Origin: Streptococcus australis ATCC 700641
GTDB taxonomy: Bacteria > Bacillota > Bacilli > Lactobacillales > Streptococcaceae
Length of the DNA: 64,000 nucleotides
Direction of reading: 5' to 3'
NCBI RefSeq assembly: GCF_000186465.1
Contig: NZ_GL636091.1
Coordinates: forward strand, 384,216-448,215
Under the pieces are notes generated by a model, which saw only the letters and a list, made by a program, of their open reading frames with translations, made no database searches and was not told the origin of the DNA. Positions 10,930-19,103 of the stretch are shown in pieces. Every line of letters begins with the position of its first letter. The stretch's first letter is position 1. The position numbers and the translations under genes are program-made.

Positions 10930-12045
10930 TTATACATTGAAGCGGAATTCCATGATGTCGCCATCTTGGACAACATATTCTTTTCCTTCTTCCCGCAAGC
11001 GTCCCGCTTCTTTTACTGCCTTTTCAGATCCGTATTTCACCAAATCATCATAAGACATAGTTACTGCACGGATAAATCCTTTTTCAAAGTCTGAGTGGAT
11101 GATTCCAGCTGCTTGAGGAGCTTTCATACCACGTTTGAAGGTCCACGCACGTACCTCTTTTTCACCAGCTGTGAAGTAAGTTCCAAGTCCGAGTAAATGG
11201 TAAGCTGCACGCGTCAACTTGTCCACACCTGATTCTGTCAAACCAATGGCTTCAAGAAACTCTTTTTTATCTTCATCGTCTAACTCAGAAATTTCTTCCT
11301 CCGCACGCGCAGAAATCACCACTACCTCTGCATTTTCTGTTTCTGCAAAGTCACGAATTTGCTTCACATATTCGATAGAGTCTGGGTCTCCAACGACATC
11401 CTCATCCACATTTGCTACATACAGAACTGGTTTAGTAGTCAAGAGGAAAAGACCTTTGACAACTTTTTGTTCTTCATCTGTAAATTCAATGGTACGAGCT
11501 GATTTACCATCTTCAAGAACTGGTTTAATCTTTTGAAGTACATTAAATTCTGCAACGGAATCCTTATCTTTTTGCGTACGTGCCATCTTTTCCACACGTG
11601 CATAGCGTTTATTTACAGATTCTAAGTCAGCAAGAATCAATTCAAGATTAATGGTATCAATATCTGCTAATGGATCTACAAAAGCATCTTCACGACCTTG
11701 CTCACGCATGACATTTTCGTCATCAAAGGCACGAACTACATGGACAATAGCATCCACTTCACGGATATTGGCCAAGAATTTATTACCGAGACCTTCTCCT
11801 TTTGATGCACCTTTTACAATCCCTGCAATATCTGTAAATTCAAAGGTTGTTGGGACTGTCTTCTTAGGAGTAATCATCTCTGTCAATTTTTGGAGGCGTT
11901 CATCTGGAACTTCTACCATCCCAACGTTGGGATCAATGGTCGCAAAGGGATAGTTTGCAGCCTCTGCTCCTGCTTTTGTAATTGCATTAAATAGGGTTGA
12001 TTTACCAACGTTTGGCAAACCCACGATACCTGCTGTTAAAGCCAT
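10930..12045 (-). CDS. ychF: Ribosome-binding ATPase YchF (Obg family)
   Basis: P-loop NTPase of the Obg/YchF group that prefers ATP and associates with ribosomes, linked to stress responses and translation. [20 protein letters not shown] at the N-terminus carries the G1 motif. The family's coiled-coil insert follows, and the C-terminal TGS domain ends with [12 protein letters not shown] chose the ATG at 12045 (371 aa), which has GGAG upstream. A longer frame adding MKCERRKRK is unlikely. It heads the ychF-pth-mfd run. Confidence 0.96.
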   Translation of the reverse strand: MALTAGIVGLPNVGKSTLFNAITKAGAEAANYPFATIDPNVGMVEVPDERLQKLTEMITPKKTVPTTFEFTDIAGIVKGASKGEGLGNKFLANIREVDAIVHVVRAFDDENVMREQGREDAFVDPLADIDTINLELILADLESVNKRYARVEKMARTQKDKDSVAEFNVLQKIKPVLEDGKSARTIEFTDEEQKVVKGLFLLTTKPVLYVANVDEDVVGDPDSIEYVKQIRDFAETENAEVVVISARAEEEISELDDEDKKEFLEAIGLTESGVDKLTRAAYHLLGLGTYFTAGEKEVRAWTFKRGMKAPQAAGIIHSDFEKGFIRAVTMSYDDLVKYGSEKAVKEAGRLREEGKEYVVQDGDIMEFRFNV

Positions 12046-12203
12046 TTTTCTTTTTCTCCGTTCACATTTCAATCCCTTTTATTATAACATAATTCAAAGC
12101 ACAAGATAATGAAAAAATTCTCTCCCTTAAAACTAACAGTCACCTGTCCAATCCTGTTAGAATATGGTATAATCAAACCAACAATAATAAAGGAGTTTTT
12201 GTA

Positions 12204-12698
12204 ATGAAAAAACTATCAATTAAATCAATCCTTCTGCCTCTTTTAGCAGTCTTTACTCTCTTTCTTCTGGGAGCTTGTGGACAAAGTACAAAAAAAGGTT
12301 ACCTTCAATTAATTAACCAAGATAAGAAAACAGACATTCGTGTCATTGTTGAATATCAGGGGGATAAAATTCTAAGTACAGATTCTACAAGTGTTATCTA
12401 TTACGAAGGTACAGGATTGCCAAAAGAACAATTAAAAAAAGTTATTGATGAATACGATAAAAAATTCAAAGATGTCAAAGGATTCTCACACTCTGCAGAA
12501 TACAAGGATGACTATGTTATTGAGAAAACAAAGATCGATTATACCAAGGCAGATTTAAAAGAATTACAAGAAAATCAGTTAATTGCTGCACAAGAAAATC
12601 AAAATGTTGATTACATCGGCTACAAGACAACACTTAAAACCTTTAAATCTAATGGCTTCAAAGAAGTAAAAGATGGAAAATTTGAAGAATTAAAATAA
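12204..12698 (+). CDS. Lipoprotein, DUF1307-like (YehR type)
   Basis: A 164-aa exported lipoprotein of unknown function. The signal peptide (about 1-25) ends in the lipobox LGAC with Cys25. The remaining ~140 residues resemble the DUF1307/YehR family of small surface lipoproteins. It is a lone plus-strand gene on the otherwise minus left replichore, with AAGGAG and a TATAAT at 12168-12173 upstream. The copy of the 168-bp repeat that follows probably supplies its terminator. Confidence 0.8.
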   Translation: MKKLSIKSILLPLLAVFTLFLLGACGQSTKKGYLQLINQDKKTDIRVIVEYQGDKILSTDSTSVIYYEGTGLPKEQLKKVIDEYDKKFKDVKGFSHSAEYKDDYVIEKTKIDYTKADLKELQENQLIAAQENQNVDYIGYKTTLKTFKSNGFKEVKDGKFEELK

Positions 12699-12712
12699 TA
12701 ATACAAAAGAGG

Positions 12713-12880
12713 CTGGGACAAAAGTCCTAGCCTCTCAATTGTTTTCGGATTGTCGAGCAAGACGCAGTGGTTGAGTGGGCTCTACTAGGCTGATTTCATC
12801 AGCTTTTACAGCCCTACTCAACTGTGCGGAGGTGGGACGACGAAATCGAATTCTAACCAATTACCGATTTCTGTCCCACT
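12713..12880 (+). repeat. 168-bp structured intergenic repeat, copy 1
   Basis: Matches 58287-58454 at 165 of 168 positions, in the same orientation. It contains three successive inverted repeats: an AGGCT...AGCCT hairpin at the left edge, a long imperfect hairpin spanning about 12772-12822 with a TTTCA loop, and GTGGGAC/GTCCCAC with inner GAAATCG/CGATTTC at the right (12832-12879). It lies between convergent genes and could terminate both. No coding capacity is evident. Confidence 0.85.
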
Positions 12881-12885
12881 CTCTT

Positions 12886-13077
12886 TTACAATACTTTTTT
12901 CATTTTTTGATCGAAATCATGACGGCTCATCATGACCATATGATCACAATTGCTACAACGAATTTTAATATCTGCCCCTACTCGCCGAATTTCCCAACGA
13001 TTGGCTTTTTTCCCTGTTGCTTTGATGATACAAGCATGGGGTTTTTTCATTTCTACAAAATCACCGACCTGATACAT
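12886..13077 (-). CDS. DUF951 family protein
   Basis: A 63-aa basic protein, MYQVGDFVEMKKPHACIIKA..., with a CSNCDHMVMM segment whose two cysteines resemble half of a zinc site. Family members are small conserved Firmicute proteins of unknown function, found beside dnaN in streptococci as here. The start at 13077 has AAAGGA about 7 nt upstream, and a 21-nt upstream extension of the frame is unlikely. The 3' end abuts the structured repeat. Confidence 0.88.
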   Translation of the reverse strand: MYQVGDFVEMKKPHACIIKATGKKANRWEIRRVGADIKIRCSNCDHMVMMSRHDFDQKMKKVL

Positions 13078-13106
13078 GGATTTTCCTTTCATCAACATAG
13101 AAGATG

Positions 13107-13136
13107 AAAAGCTAGCCTATTCAATGCTAGCTTTTG
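13107..13136 (-). terminator. Terminator of dnaN
   Basis: 10-bp perfect stem AAAAGCTAGC/GCTAGCTTTT with a 9-nt loop, 5 nt after the dnaN stop on the minus strand. The T-run is inside the stem. Confidence 0.7.
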
Positions 13137-13140
13137 GCCC

Positions 13141-14277
13141 TTAATTGGTCCGAACTGGTGTAATTAATTGAATGAAGCGTTCAGATTCCTCTGCTGGTAC
13201 CAATGTAAAGGGACGAACTGCAGAGATAAAGCGAATGACGACTTTTTCACTTTCAATGGCTTTCAAAGCGTCGATTAAATAAGTTGGATTAAAGCTGATG
13301 TTTAAATCATCTCCCGAAACTGCTTCTGTATCAATTTCTTCATTCACGCGCCCTACTTCAGGAGAATTGACGTGGGCAGAAACAACTCCACTAGCAATTT
13401 CTAATTTAACAGTACCGTTTTGAGTAGCATTAGACAACAGGCGGGCCCGTTCCATGGCTTGGCGAAGATGAGCAACTTTAAAGGTTACTTCCGAACTAAA
13501 CTCTGTTGGAATCAAGCGATCCGTATCTGGATAGTTTCCTTCCAACAAGCGTGTGTAGAAACTGATATTGTCACTTCTAAACAAAATCTGGTTATTGGCA
13601 AAGAAGACTTCAACCTGTTCAATCTCATCTGAAAAGACAGACGTTAATTCGCGTAAAGAACGGCTTGGAATCACAACATCAAAGTTATCCCCATTTTTTT
13701 CAAGGGTAATATTTTTTTGACTCATTCGATGAGAATCCGTTGCCACCGTTTTTAATTCCTTGTGATCAGAAAGAACAAAATGAACTCCTGTCAAAATCGG
13801 ACGACTTTCTTGGGTACTTGCTGCAAAAGCTGTCTCAGAAATGATTTTCTTCAAGGTTTGAATTGGGAGCGTTAGAGGGTTGCTGGCTGAAATTTCTTGA
13901 ATGCGAGGATATTGTTCTGCATCTTTCCCTTTAAGGGTAATTTCTGATTTTCCACTAACTAATACAATTTGTTTTTGTTCGATTTCTTTCACATCTAAAA
14001 CGACATCTGGTAGACTGGACACAACATTGATAAAGAAAGTTGCTTCTAAAAGAATAGCACCTGGTGTCGTTACTAGAAGGCCTGCATTTTCATCTTTAAC
14101 AGAAATAAAGTATTCGATTGAAATTTGTCCATTTGATCCAATGAGAGTAATACCTTCAGAAGTGACATCAATCTTAATAGTGGATAAGATTGGAATTGCA
14201 TTTTTTGAACTAATGGCTCTTTTTGTCGTATTTAAAGCTTGTAGAAAATAAGCCTTGTTAATAGAAAAATTGATCAT
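13141..14277 (-). CDS. dnaN: DNA polymerase III subunit beta (sliding clamp)
   Basis: Ring-shaped processivity clamp for the replicative polymerase, also a docking site for repair and RIDA-type factors. The 378-aa length fits, and the conserved MINFSINKAYFLQALNTTKR start and the C-terminal QLITPVRTN, which forms the clamp edge, are present. It lies 160 nt downstream of dnaA, with the origin unwinding region in between. Confidence 0.98.
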   Translation of the reverse strand: MINFSINKAYFLQALNTTKRAISSKNAIPILSTIKIDVTSEGITLIGSNGQISIEYFISVKDENAGLLVTTPGAILLEATFFINVVSSLPDVVLDVKEIEQKQIVLVSGKSEITLKGKDAEQYPRIQEISASNPLTLPIQTLKKIISETAFAASTQESRPILTGVHFVLSDHKELKTVATDSHRMSQKNITLEKNGDNFDVVIPSRSLRELTSVFSDEIEQVEVFFANNQILFRSDNISFYTRLLEGNYPDTDRLIPTEFSSEVTFKVAHLRQAMERARLLSNATQNGTVKLEIASGVVSAHVNSPEVGRVNEEIDTEAVSGDDLNISFNPTYLIDALKAIESEKVVIRFISAVRPFTLVPAEESERFIQLITPVRTN

Positions 14278-14297
14278 GAGATCTCCTTTTATTATTT

Positions 14298-14432
14298 TAG
14301 TATTAGTAAGTTAATAGTAATAGTAGAGTGTGTGGAACATGTGGAAAACTCTTCTAAAGCCAGACAGGACTTGAAAAGTGCCTTGTTCACAACATGTGGA
14401 AAAATAAGCGAGTTTTTCTAGGATTGTCCACA
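14298..14432 (-). other. oriC, dnaA-dnaN part: DnaA boxes and DnaA-trio-like run
   Basis: Contains DnaA-box matches (consensus TTATCCACA, either strand) at 14331-14339, 14340-14348, 14383-14391, 14395-14403 and 14424-14432, each 7-8 of 9. Directly beside the first box is a run of TAG/TAA/TAT trinucleotides (14298-14309 and 14312-14326). That is the arrangement described for the DnaA-trio unwinding element of Bacillus subtilis. The A+T-rich end is the likely melting site. Confidence 0.75.
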
Positions 14433-14437
14433 TGGGA

Positions 14438-15808
14438 TTACTTTAATTTTTTCTTGATGGTTTGAATCTCAAGTCTGAGATTGTCATCAATTTCGATCAT
14501 CCCTTTGATTTTTTCATAAGCATGCATGACCGTTGTGTGGTCTTTTCCTCCAAATTCACGACCGATACGAGGAAGACTATTGTCGGTCATCTCGCGGGCG
14601 AGGTACATGGCTACTTGTCGAGCTAGGACAATATTTTGAACCCGTCGAGAGCCTTTTATTTCATTGACACTGACATTGTAAAATTTTCCAACTTCTGTTT
14701 GAATCTTTTCAATAGGAATCACAGTAATTTGTAAGGCTTCATTCTTACGAGCTCGAATGGCTTCAGCTGCGACATCAATTGTAATATCTTTTATTTTTTT
14801 AACTCTTGCCACGAGAGAGATATCATTCAAAGCACCTTCTAAGTCTCGGACGTTAGAATCAAATTGACCTGCTAGGTATTCAAGTGTATCATCCGGGAAA
14901 GTAAAGTCCAAGTCTTCGATTTTATTTCTCAAAATAGCGATTCGAGTTTCAAAATCTGGTGGTGTAATATTTTGAGTCAAGCCCCACTTAAAGCGCGTGA
15001 CTAGACGTTCTTCTAAGCTATCTAAATGATCGGGACTGCGATCGCTGGTTAGGACAATCTGCTTATTATCCCCATAAAGAGCGTTAAAGGTGTTAAAGAA
15101 CTCTTCTTGAGTTGTAACCTTTTTTCCTCCAAGCGATTGAATATCATCAATTAAGAGCAGATCCAAGTTTCGATAGGTTTTTTTAAAGGTATCCATATCA
15201 TTTAGGCGAAGACGCTCTAAAAACTCATTGATAAAGGATTCTGCTGGGATGTATTTTACTCGAGCATTTGGGTAGTTTTCCATAATCTGATTTCCAATTG
15301 CGTTGAGCAAATGCGTTTTTCCTAAACCAGGTCCTCCATAGATAAATAAAGGATTATAAGTGGTAGCTAGGTTTTCAGAAACTGCTAAAGCGGCAGCCAA
15401 AGCCCATTGATTTCCGTCTCCACTTACAAAATTATCAAAGGTGTATTTCTTTTTTAATCCTGTTTGGATAGGAGGCAAATCTACTATCGGAGCATGGCTC
15501 ACTGCATAGTTTCTATTCATTTCTGAAAGGGGAATAAACTCCTTTTCTTCTTCCTCTTCTTCAAGATTGAATTGATAGGAAATGGTTAATTCTACTGCAT
15601 AAATTTCAAATCCAGCAGTCAAAATCACTTTTGTCATATTCTCTTCCCAGAATAATTTCTTTACTTCTGCATCTAAATAAATAACGGCTTCTTGTTGATC
15701 GATTTTGATGAGTTTTGAAGTAAGGACAAAATAGTCAAAAATTTCTTTTTTAAATGTCTTTTTACTTAATTCAATCACACGATTCCAGAACGTTTCTTCT
15801 CTTGACAC
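14438..15808 (-). CDS. dnaA: Chromosomal replication initiator DnaA
   Basis: AAA+ initiator that binds DnaA boxes, melts oriC and loads the helicase DnaB. The 456 residues have an N-terminal DnaB-interaction domain, an acidic Glu-rich linker (about 83-92), the AAA+ domain with GGPGLGKT (158-165) and Walker B LLLIDDIQ, and a C-terminal DNA-binding domain with [15 protein letters not shown]. Flanked on both sides by DnaA-box clusters. The start codon follows GGAGGG at a suitable distance. Confidence 0.98.
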   Translation of the reverse strand: MSREETFWNRVIELSKKTFKKEIFDYFVLTSKLIKIDQQEAVIYLDAEVKKLFWEENMTKVILTAGFEIYAVELTISYQFNLEEEEEEKEFIPLSEMNRNYAVSHAPIVDLPPIQTGLKKKYTFDNFVSGDGNQWALAAALAVSENLATTYNPLFIYGGPGLGKTHLLNAIGNQIMENYPNARVKYIPAESFINEFLERLRLNDMDTFKKTYRNLDLLLIDDIQSLGGKKVTTQEEFFNTFNALYGDNKQIVLTSDRSPDHLDSLEERLVTRFKWGLTQNITPPDFETRIAILRNKIEDLDFTFPDDTLEYLAGQFDSNVRDLEGALNDISLVARVKKIKDITIDVAAEAIRARKNEALQITVIPIEKIQTEVGKFYNVSVNEIKGSRRVQNIVLARQVAMYLAREMTDNSLPRIGREFGGKDHTTVMHAYEKIKGMIEIDDNLRLEIQTIKKKLK

Positions 15809-15871
15809 CTATCGCCCTCCTATTCATTTTTACTTGCTATGTTTTTCTTATTTTATCATAAAAGGAGGGAG

Positions 15872-16024
15872 TTTTCCACAACTTGTTCCGAGGGAATAAA
15901 AAAGAGTTTTTCCACAATATGTGAATAGTTATCCCCAATGTGTGTAGAAGTTTTCCACAAGTTGGGGATAAGATAGAATAAAGTAGGAATATCAAGTATG
16001 GAAGAGTTTTAAATAAGTGGATAA
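15872..16024 (-). other. oriC, dnaA-parB part: DnaA-box cluster
   Basis: Six 8-of-9 matches to TTATCCACA lie at 15872-15880, 15908-15916, 15929-15937, 15951-15959, 15963-15971 (reverse) and 16016-16024 (reverse). They sit in the 5' region of dnaA. This is the usual upstream half of a bipartite Firmicute origin and would also mediate DnaA autoregulation. An 85-codon open frame crosses it but has no support. Confidence 0.85.
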
Positions 16025-16056
16025 ATCTGTTAATTGTTCTATAAAAAATAACAGCC

Positions 16057-16818
16057 TCATTTGAGACTGTTAATAATTCGTTGGTATTCATCAAGGTTGT
16101 TAAATGAAATATGAATACTGCCTTTTTCTTGTTTCGTCAGATGGATTTCTACTTCGGTTCCTAGAATCTTTTTTAGTCTATTTTCTTCCTGTGCTAAAAA
16201 GAGTTCTTTCTCTTTTTTACTTGGCCTTTTCTTTTTTTGACCAACCTTTTCTTCCAAACTACGAACGCTTAGTCCTTCTTTCAGAATTTGTTCCAGCCAA
16301 TAGATTTGTAGATCTTCCTTTAAGGGAACTAAAATGCGGGCATGTCCTTGTGAAATTTGCTCGTTTTTGATGGCTTCTTTGACAGCTGGTGAGAGATGAA
16401 GCAAACGGACCATGTTGCTGATGTAAGGCCGAGATTTTCCCATAAATTGAGCAATTTCTTCATGGGTAGCCCCTTTATTAATAAGATGTTGGTAGGATTC
16501 GGCCTCTTCAATTGGATTCAAATCTTCCCTTTGTAAATTTTCGATAATGGCTTGTTTGATCATATCATCATCTGATAATTCTCTTATAATCGCTGGGATT
16601 TCTTTGAAACCAGCCATTTGAGCTGCTCGGTAGCGTCTTTCTCCAGCAAGTAGTTCATAACCAACAATAGGAGATTTTCGAACAATAATGGGCTGGATTA
16701 ATCCATTTACTTTGATTGAAGCTGCGAGTTCTTCTAATTTCTCTTGTACAAAGGTTTGACGAGGTTGAAAAGGATTGGTTCGTATTTGCTTTACGTCAAT
16801 AATATCAATTTTTTCCAT
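16057..16818 (-). CDS. parB: Chromosome partitioning protein ParB (Spo0J)
   Basis: CTP-dependent clamp that loads at parS and recruits SMC to organise the origin. The 253 residues carry the ParB N-terminal NTPase fold with the GERRYRAA box (about 77-84), the helix-turn-helix region (about 120-145) and a C-terminal dimerisation segment. Streptococci lack ParA. I chose the ATG at 16818 (MEKIDIIDVKQIR) from the family start. A 17-residue longer frame runs into an inter-gene hairpin. It follows htrA, as in pneumococcus. parS-like sites occur at 23.5 and 34.2 kb. Confidence 0.95.
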   Translation of the reverse strand: MEKIDIIDVKQIRTNPFQPRQTFVQEKLEELAASIKVNGLIQPIIVRKSPIVGYELLAGERRYRAAQMAGFKEIPAIIRELSDDDMIKQAIIENLQREDLNPIEEAESYQHLINKGATHEEIAQFMGKSRPYISNMVRLLHLSPAVKEAIKNEQISQGHARILVPLKEDLQIYWLEQILKEGLSVRSLEEKVGQKKKRPSKKEKELFLAQEENRLKKILGTEVEIHLTKQEKGSIHISFNNLDEYQRIINSLK

Positions 16819-16832
16819 GTTGTATATAGCAT

Positions 16833-16864
16833 AACACACCTTTACAATTTCGTAAAGGTGTGTT
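16833..16864 (-). promoter_or_regulatory. Perfect 13-bp hairpin between htrA and parB
   Basis: AACACACCTTTAC/GTAAAGGTGTGTT with a 6-nt loop lies 14 nt upstream of the parB ATG and 19 nt after the htrA stop. No T-tract follows on the parB side, so it looks less like a terminator than an attenuator, processing site or mRNA-stability element. Confidence 0.6.
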
Positions 16865-16883
16865 GACACTGTTGTAAATTTAC

Positions 16884-18062
16884 TTAATTTCCAAGATTTT
16901 CTGTAGATTTTGTTAGTTCAATGGTTGCTGTTTTTTGCTTACCATCTCTATAGAAAATAACTTTGATTTTATCACCAATTTGATGAGAATAGAGGGCAGA
17001 TTGTAAATCTGCAGTTGATTCAATGGTTGTATCATCGATTTTTGTAATGATATCTAAACGACGTAAATACTTGGATGCCGGCATATCATTTTCAACTGAG
17101 CGGACAAGAACCCCACCTTTTAGTTTGCTTGGAATATCTAATTGGCTAAGATCAGAAGAGGATAGGTTAGCCAGGTCCATCATGGTAATTCCAAGAGCTG
17201 GACGAATGACTTTACCATCTTTTTCTAAATGTTCAATAATATTTTGCACATCATTTACAGGAATAGCAAATCCCATTCCTTCAACCGCAGTTTGGCCATT
17301 TGAAGAGATTTTACTTGAGGTAATTCCGATGACTTGTCCCTGAATATTGATAAGGGGACCACCAGAATTCCCTGGGTTGATGGCAGCGTCCGTTTGCAAC
17401 GCTTTTGTAGACACATTTTGTCCGTCTTCTGATTTGAGCTTCACAGTACGTCCGAGACTAGAGACAATCCCTTGGGTAACGGAATTGGCAAATTTTGTCC
17501 CTAAAGGACTACCAATAGCGATTGCGGTCTCTCCGACAGTCAACTTAGATGAATCTCCAAATTCAGCCACGGTCGTAACATTGTCTGAACTGATTTTGAC
17601 AACCGCAATATCTGAGAAGGTATCGGAACCAACAACTTCTCCGGAAACTTTATTTCCGTCTGCAAAGAGAATATCGGCTTCTGTTGCTCCCATTAACACG
17701 TGAGCATTGGTTACTACATAAGCGTCTTTACCATCTTTTTTATAGATAACACCTGAACCTTCACTAGCTACTTCTGGATCAGAATCTGTTTCTCCATTGA
17801 TGAAACCTTTTTCAGAGGTTTCAGCGTAGGTAATAACAGAAACAACAGCATTTTTAACCTTATCAACGGCTTCACTAGTTGATGTTGTATTCTTATAAGC
17901 ACGATTGACTTTGGTAGATTTTATTTCTTGACTAGAATTTGTAGAATTCCCTTTGGTAAACTGGAAAGAGGTTAAGGTTCCTAAGATTCCTCCAGTAAAA
18001 CCAACGACAAGAACAAGTAAAAGTTGCAAAGCTTTTTTTAGAAAATTTGATGATTGTTTCAT
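16884..18062 (-). CDS. htrA: Surface serine protease HtrA (DegP family)
   Basis: Membrane-anchored quality-control protease acting on misfolded exported proteins. In pneumococcus it also degrades competence peptide and limits competence. The 392 residues comprise an N-terminal signal anchor (about 8-30), a trypsin-like domain with catalytic triad His121 (TNAHV), Asp151 (SDIAV) and Ser233 (GNSGGP), and one C-terminal PDZ domain (about 285-380). A CiaR-type box and -10 lie directly upstream, matching the known CiaRH control of htrA. Confidence 0.97.
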   Translation of the reverse strand: MKQSSNFLKKALQLLLVLVVGFTGGILGTLTSFQFTKGNSTNSSQEIKSTKVNRAYKNTTSTSEAVDKVKNAVVSVITYAETSEKGFINGETDSDPEVASEGSGVIYKKDGKDAYVVTNAHVLMGATEADILFADGNKVSGEVVGSDTFSDIAVVKISSDNVTTVAEFGDSSKLTVGETAIAIGSPLGTKFANSVTQGIVSSLGRTVKLKSEDGQNVSTKALQTDAAINPGNSGGPLINIQGQVIGITSSKISSNGQTAVEGMGFAIPVNDVQNIIEHLEKDGKVIRPALGITMMDLANLSSSDLSQLDIPSKLKGGVLVRSVENDMPASKYLRRLDIITKIDDTTIESTADLQSALYSHQIGDKIKVIFYRDGKQKTATIELTKSTENLGN

Positions 18063-18093
18063 AGTTTTCTCCTATTTGTTCCAATTATGAAAA

Positions 18094-18126
18094 AGTATAA
18101 ATCTAGTTTCTTAATTATAACTTAAA
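18094..18126 (-). promoter_or_regulatory. CiaR-dependent htrA promoter
   Basis: Minus strand: TTTAAG (18126-18121), 5 nt, ATTAAG (18115-18110), then 10 nt and TATACT (18099-18094). This fits the known CiaR arrangement TTTAAG-N5-TTTAAG about 10 nt before the -10, with one mismatch in the second repeat. Confidence 0.8.
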
Positions 18127-18135
18127 ATGGAAATT

Positions 18136-18240
18136 TTTTCCACAAGTTGTGGAAAACTGTGTATAAGTGTGAAAAACGTGAGTATAGAGCCATTTTTTGT
18201 AAGATAGATTCAAGCCTATTTATTGAAGACTTGTGTATAA
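18136..18240. other. DnaA-box cluster between htrA and rlmH
   Basis: Four boxes: TTTTCCACA (18136-18144), its mirror TGTGGAAAA (18148-18156), and two TGTGTATAA (18158-18166, 18232-18240), which are TTATACACA on the minus strand. Dense boxes this close to oriC (about 2.2 kb) suggest an accessory DnaA-binding region. Function is inferred. Confidence 0.65.
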
Positions 18241-18264
18241 GTTTATTTGTGTTAGAATATGAAT

Positions 18265-18744
18265 ATGAAAATTAAGATTGTAACGGTTGGAAAATTAAAA
18301 GAAAAGTATTTAAAAGATGGGATTGCCGAATATACTAAACGCTTGAGTCGATTTACGAAGGTAGAAATGGTAGAATTGCTGGATGAGAAAACTCCAGATC
18401 GGGCCAGTGACTTAGAAAATCAGCAAATCCTTGAAAAAGAAGGAAATCGTATTTTAGCTAAAGTTGGAGATCGTGAGTATGTGATTGCTTTAGCGATTGA
18501 AGGGCAGCAATTTCCATCTGAGAAGTTTAGTCAAATCTTAGAAGAGGTGACTGTACGAGGGTATTCTGAAATTACCTTCGTGATTGGAGGGAGCCTAGGC
18601 TTGTCTCCAGCTGTTAAAAAACGAGCGAATTTACTTATGAGTTTTGGAAAGTTAACCCTTCCCCATCAATTGATGAAGCTTGTTTTAATCGAACAAATCT
18701 ATCGGGCATTTATGATTCAACAGGGAAGTCCCTACCATAAATGA
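18265..18744 (+). CDS. rlmH: 23S rRNA (pseudouridine1915-N3)-methyltransferase RlmH
   Basis: SPOUT-family methyltransferase modifying pseudouridine 1915 in helix 69 of 23S rRNA on assembled 70S ribosomes. The 159-aa form [20 protein letters not shown]... matches family length. An in-frame ATG 6 nt upstream is possible. The knot motif with [11 protein letters not shown] and the C-terminal [18 protein letters not shown] are intact. There is no clear ribosome-binding site, and a TAGAAT hexamer lies only about 10 nt before the ATG. It is the first plus-strand gene right of oriC. Confidence 0.96.
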   Translation: MKIKIVTVGKLKEKYLKDGIAEYTKRLSRFTKVEMVELLDEKTPDRASDLENQQILEKEGNRILAKVGDREYVIALAIEGQQFPSEKFSQILEEVTVRGYSEITFVIGGSLGLSPAVKKRANLLMSFGKLTLPHQLMKLVLIEQIYRAFMIQQGSPYHK

Positions 18745-18747
18745 ATC

Positions 18748-18776
18748 TTGACGCTCTTCCTATTTTCTGATAGAAT
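18748..18776 (+). promoter_or_regulatory. Promoter of tRNA-Arg
   Basis: TTGACG (18748-18753), 17-bp spacer, TAGAAT (18771-18776), ending 12 nt before the tRNA 5' end. Confidence 0.75.
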
Positions 18777-18788
18777 AAGAAGACATCT

Positions 18789-18862
18789 GGTCTCATAGCT
18801 CAGCTGGATAGAGCATTCGCCTTCTAAGCGAACGGTCGCAGGTTCGAATCCTGCTGGGATCA
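18789..18862 (+). tRNA. tRNA-Arg (TCT)
   Basis: 74-nt cloverleaf. The anticodon loop is CTTCTAA with anticodon TCT, the D-arm is GCTCAGCTGGATAGAGC, and the T-arm is GCAGGTTCGAATCCTGC. Reads AGA/AGG. Lies just upstream of comC, as in other mitis-group streptococci. CCA is not encoded. Confidence 0.96.
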
Positions 18863-18871
18863 AAATAAAAG

Positions 18872-18902
18872 AACGTGATTTTTATACAAATCACGTTTTT
18901 TT
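18872..18902 (+). terminator. Terminator of tRNA-Arg
   Basis: 10-bp stem AACGTGATTT/AAATCACGTT with a 6-nt loop and a T-run. It insulates the comCDE promoter from tRNA and rlmH transcription. Confidence 0.88.
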
Positions 18903-18978
18903 GTTACTTAGTTTTTTAAAAAACTAGAGTTTTTCTAAATAGATGGGATAAAAAAATTGCAAAAACTAGATTTTTCGT

Positions 18979-19046
18979 ACCAAATAGCTGTAAAAATGAA
19001 CCAAATAGCGGAAATGTTAAAAAAGTCTTTGATTTTTTACTAAAAT
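18979..19046 (+). promoter_or_regulatory. comCDE promoter with ComE-type tandem box
   Basis: A perfect direct repeat ACCAAATAGC at 18979-18988 and 19000-19009 (period 21 bp, two helical turns) is followed after 31 nt by TAAAAT (19041-19046). The layout is that of a LytTR-regulator site. The same boxes precede comA and, less perfectly, comX. Confidence 0.8.
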
Positions 19047-19103
19047 TTATGTATATTAAATTTAATAATTTAATGATTAAATAAATTATAAGGAGATTTT
19101 TTT

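Noticed and set aside
15837..16094. 85-codon minus-strand frame across the parB-dnaA gap
   Set aside because: It spans the DnaA-box cluster and overlaps parB, and has no recognisable protein features. This is the origin, not a gene.
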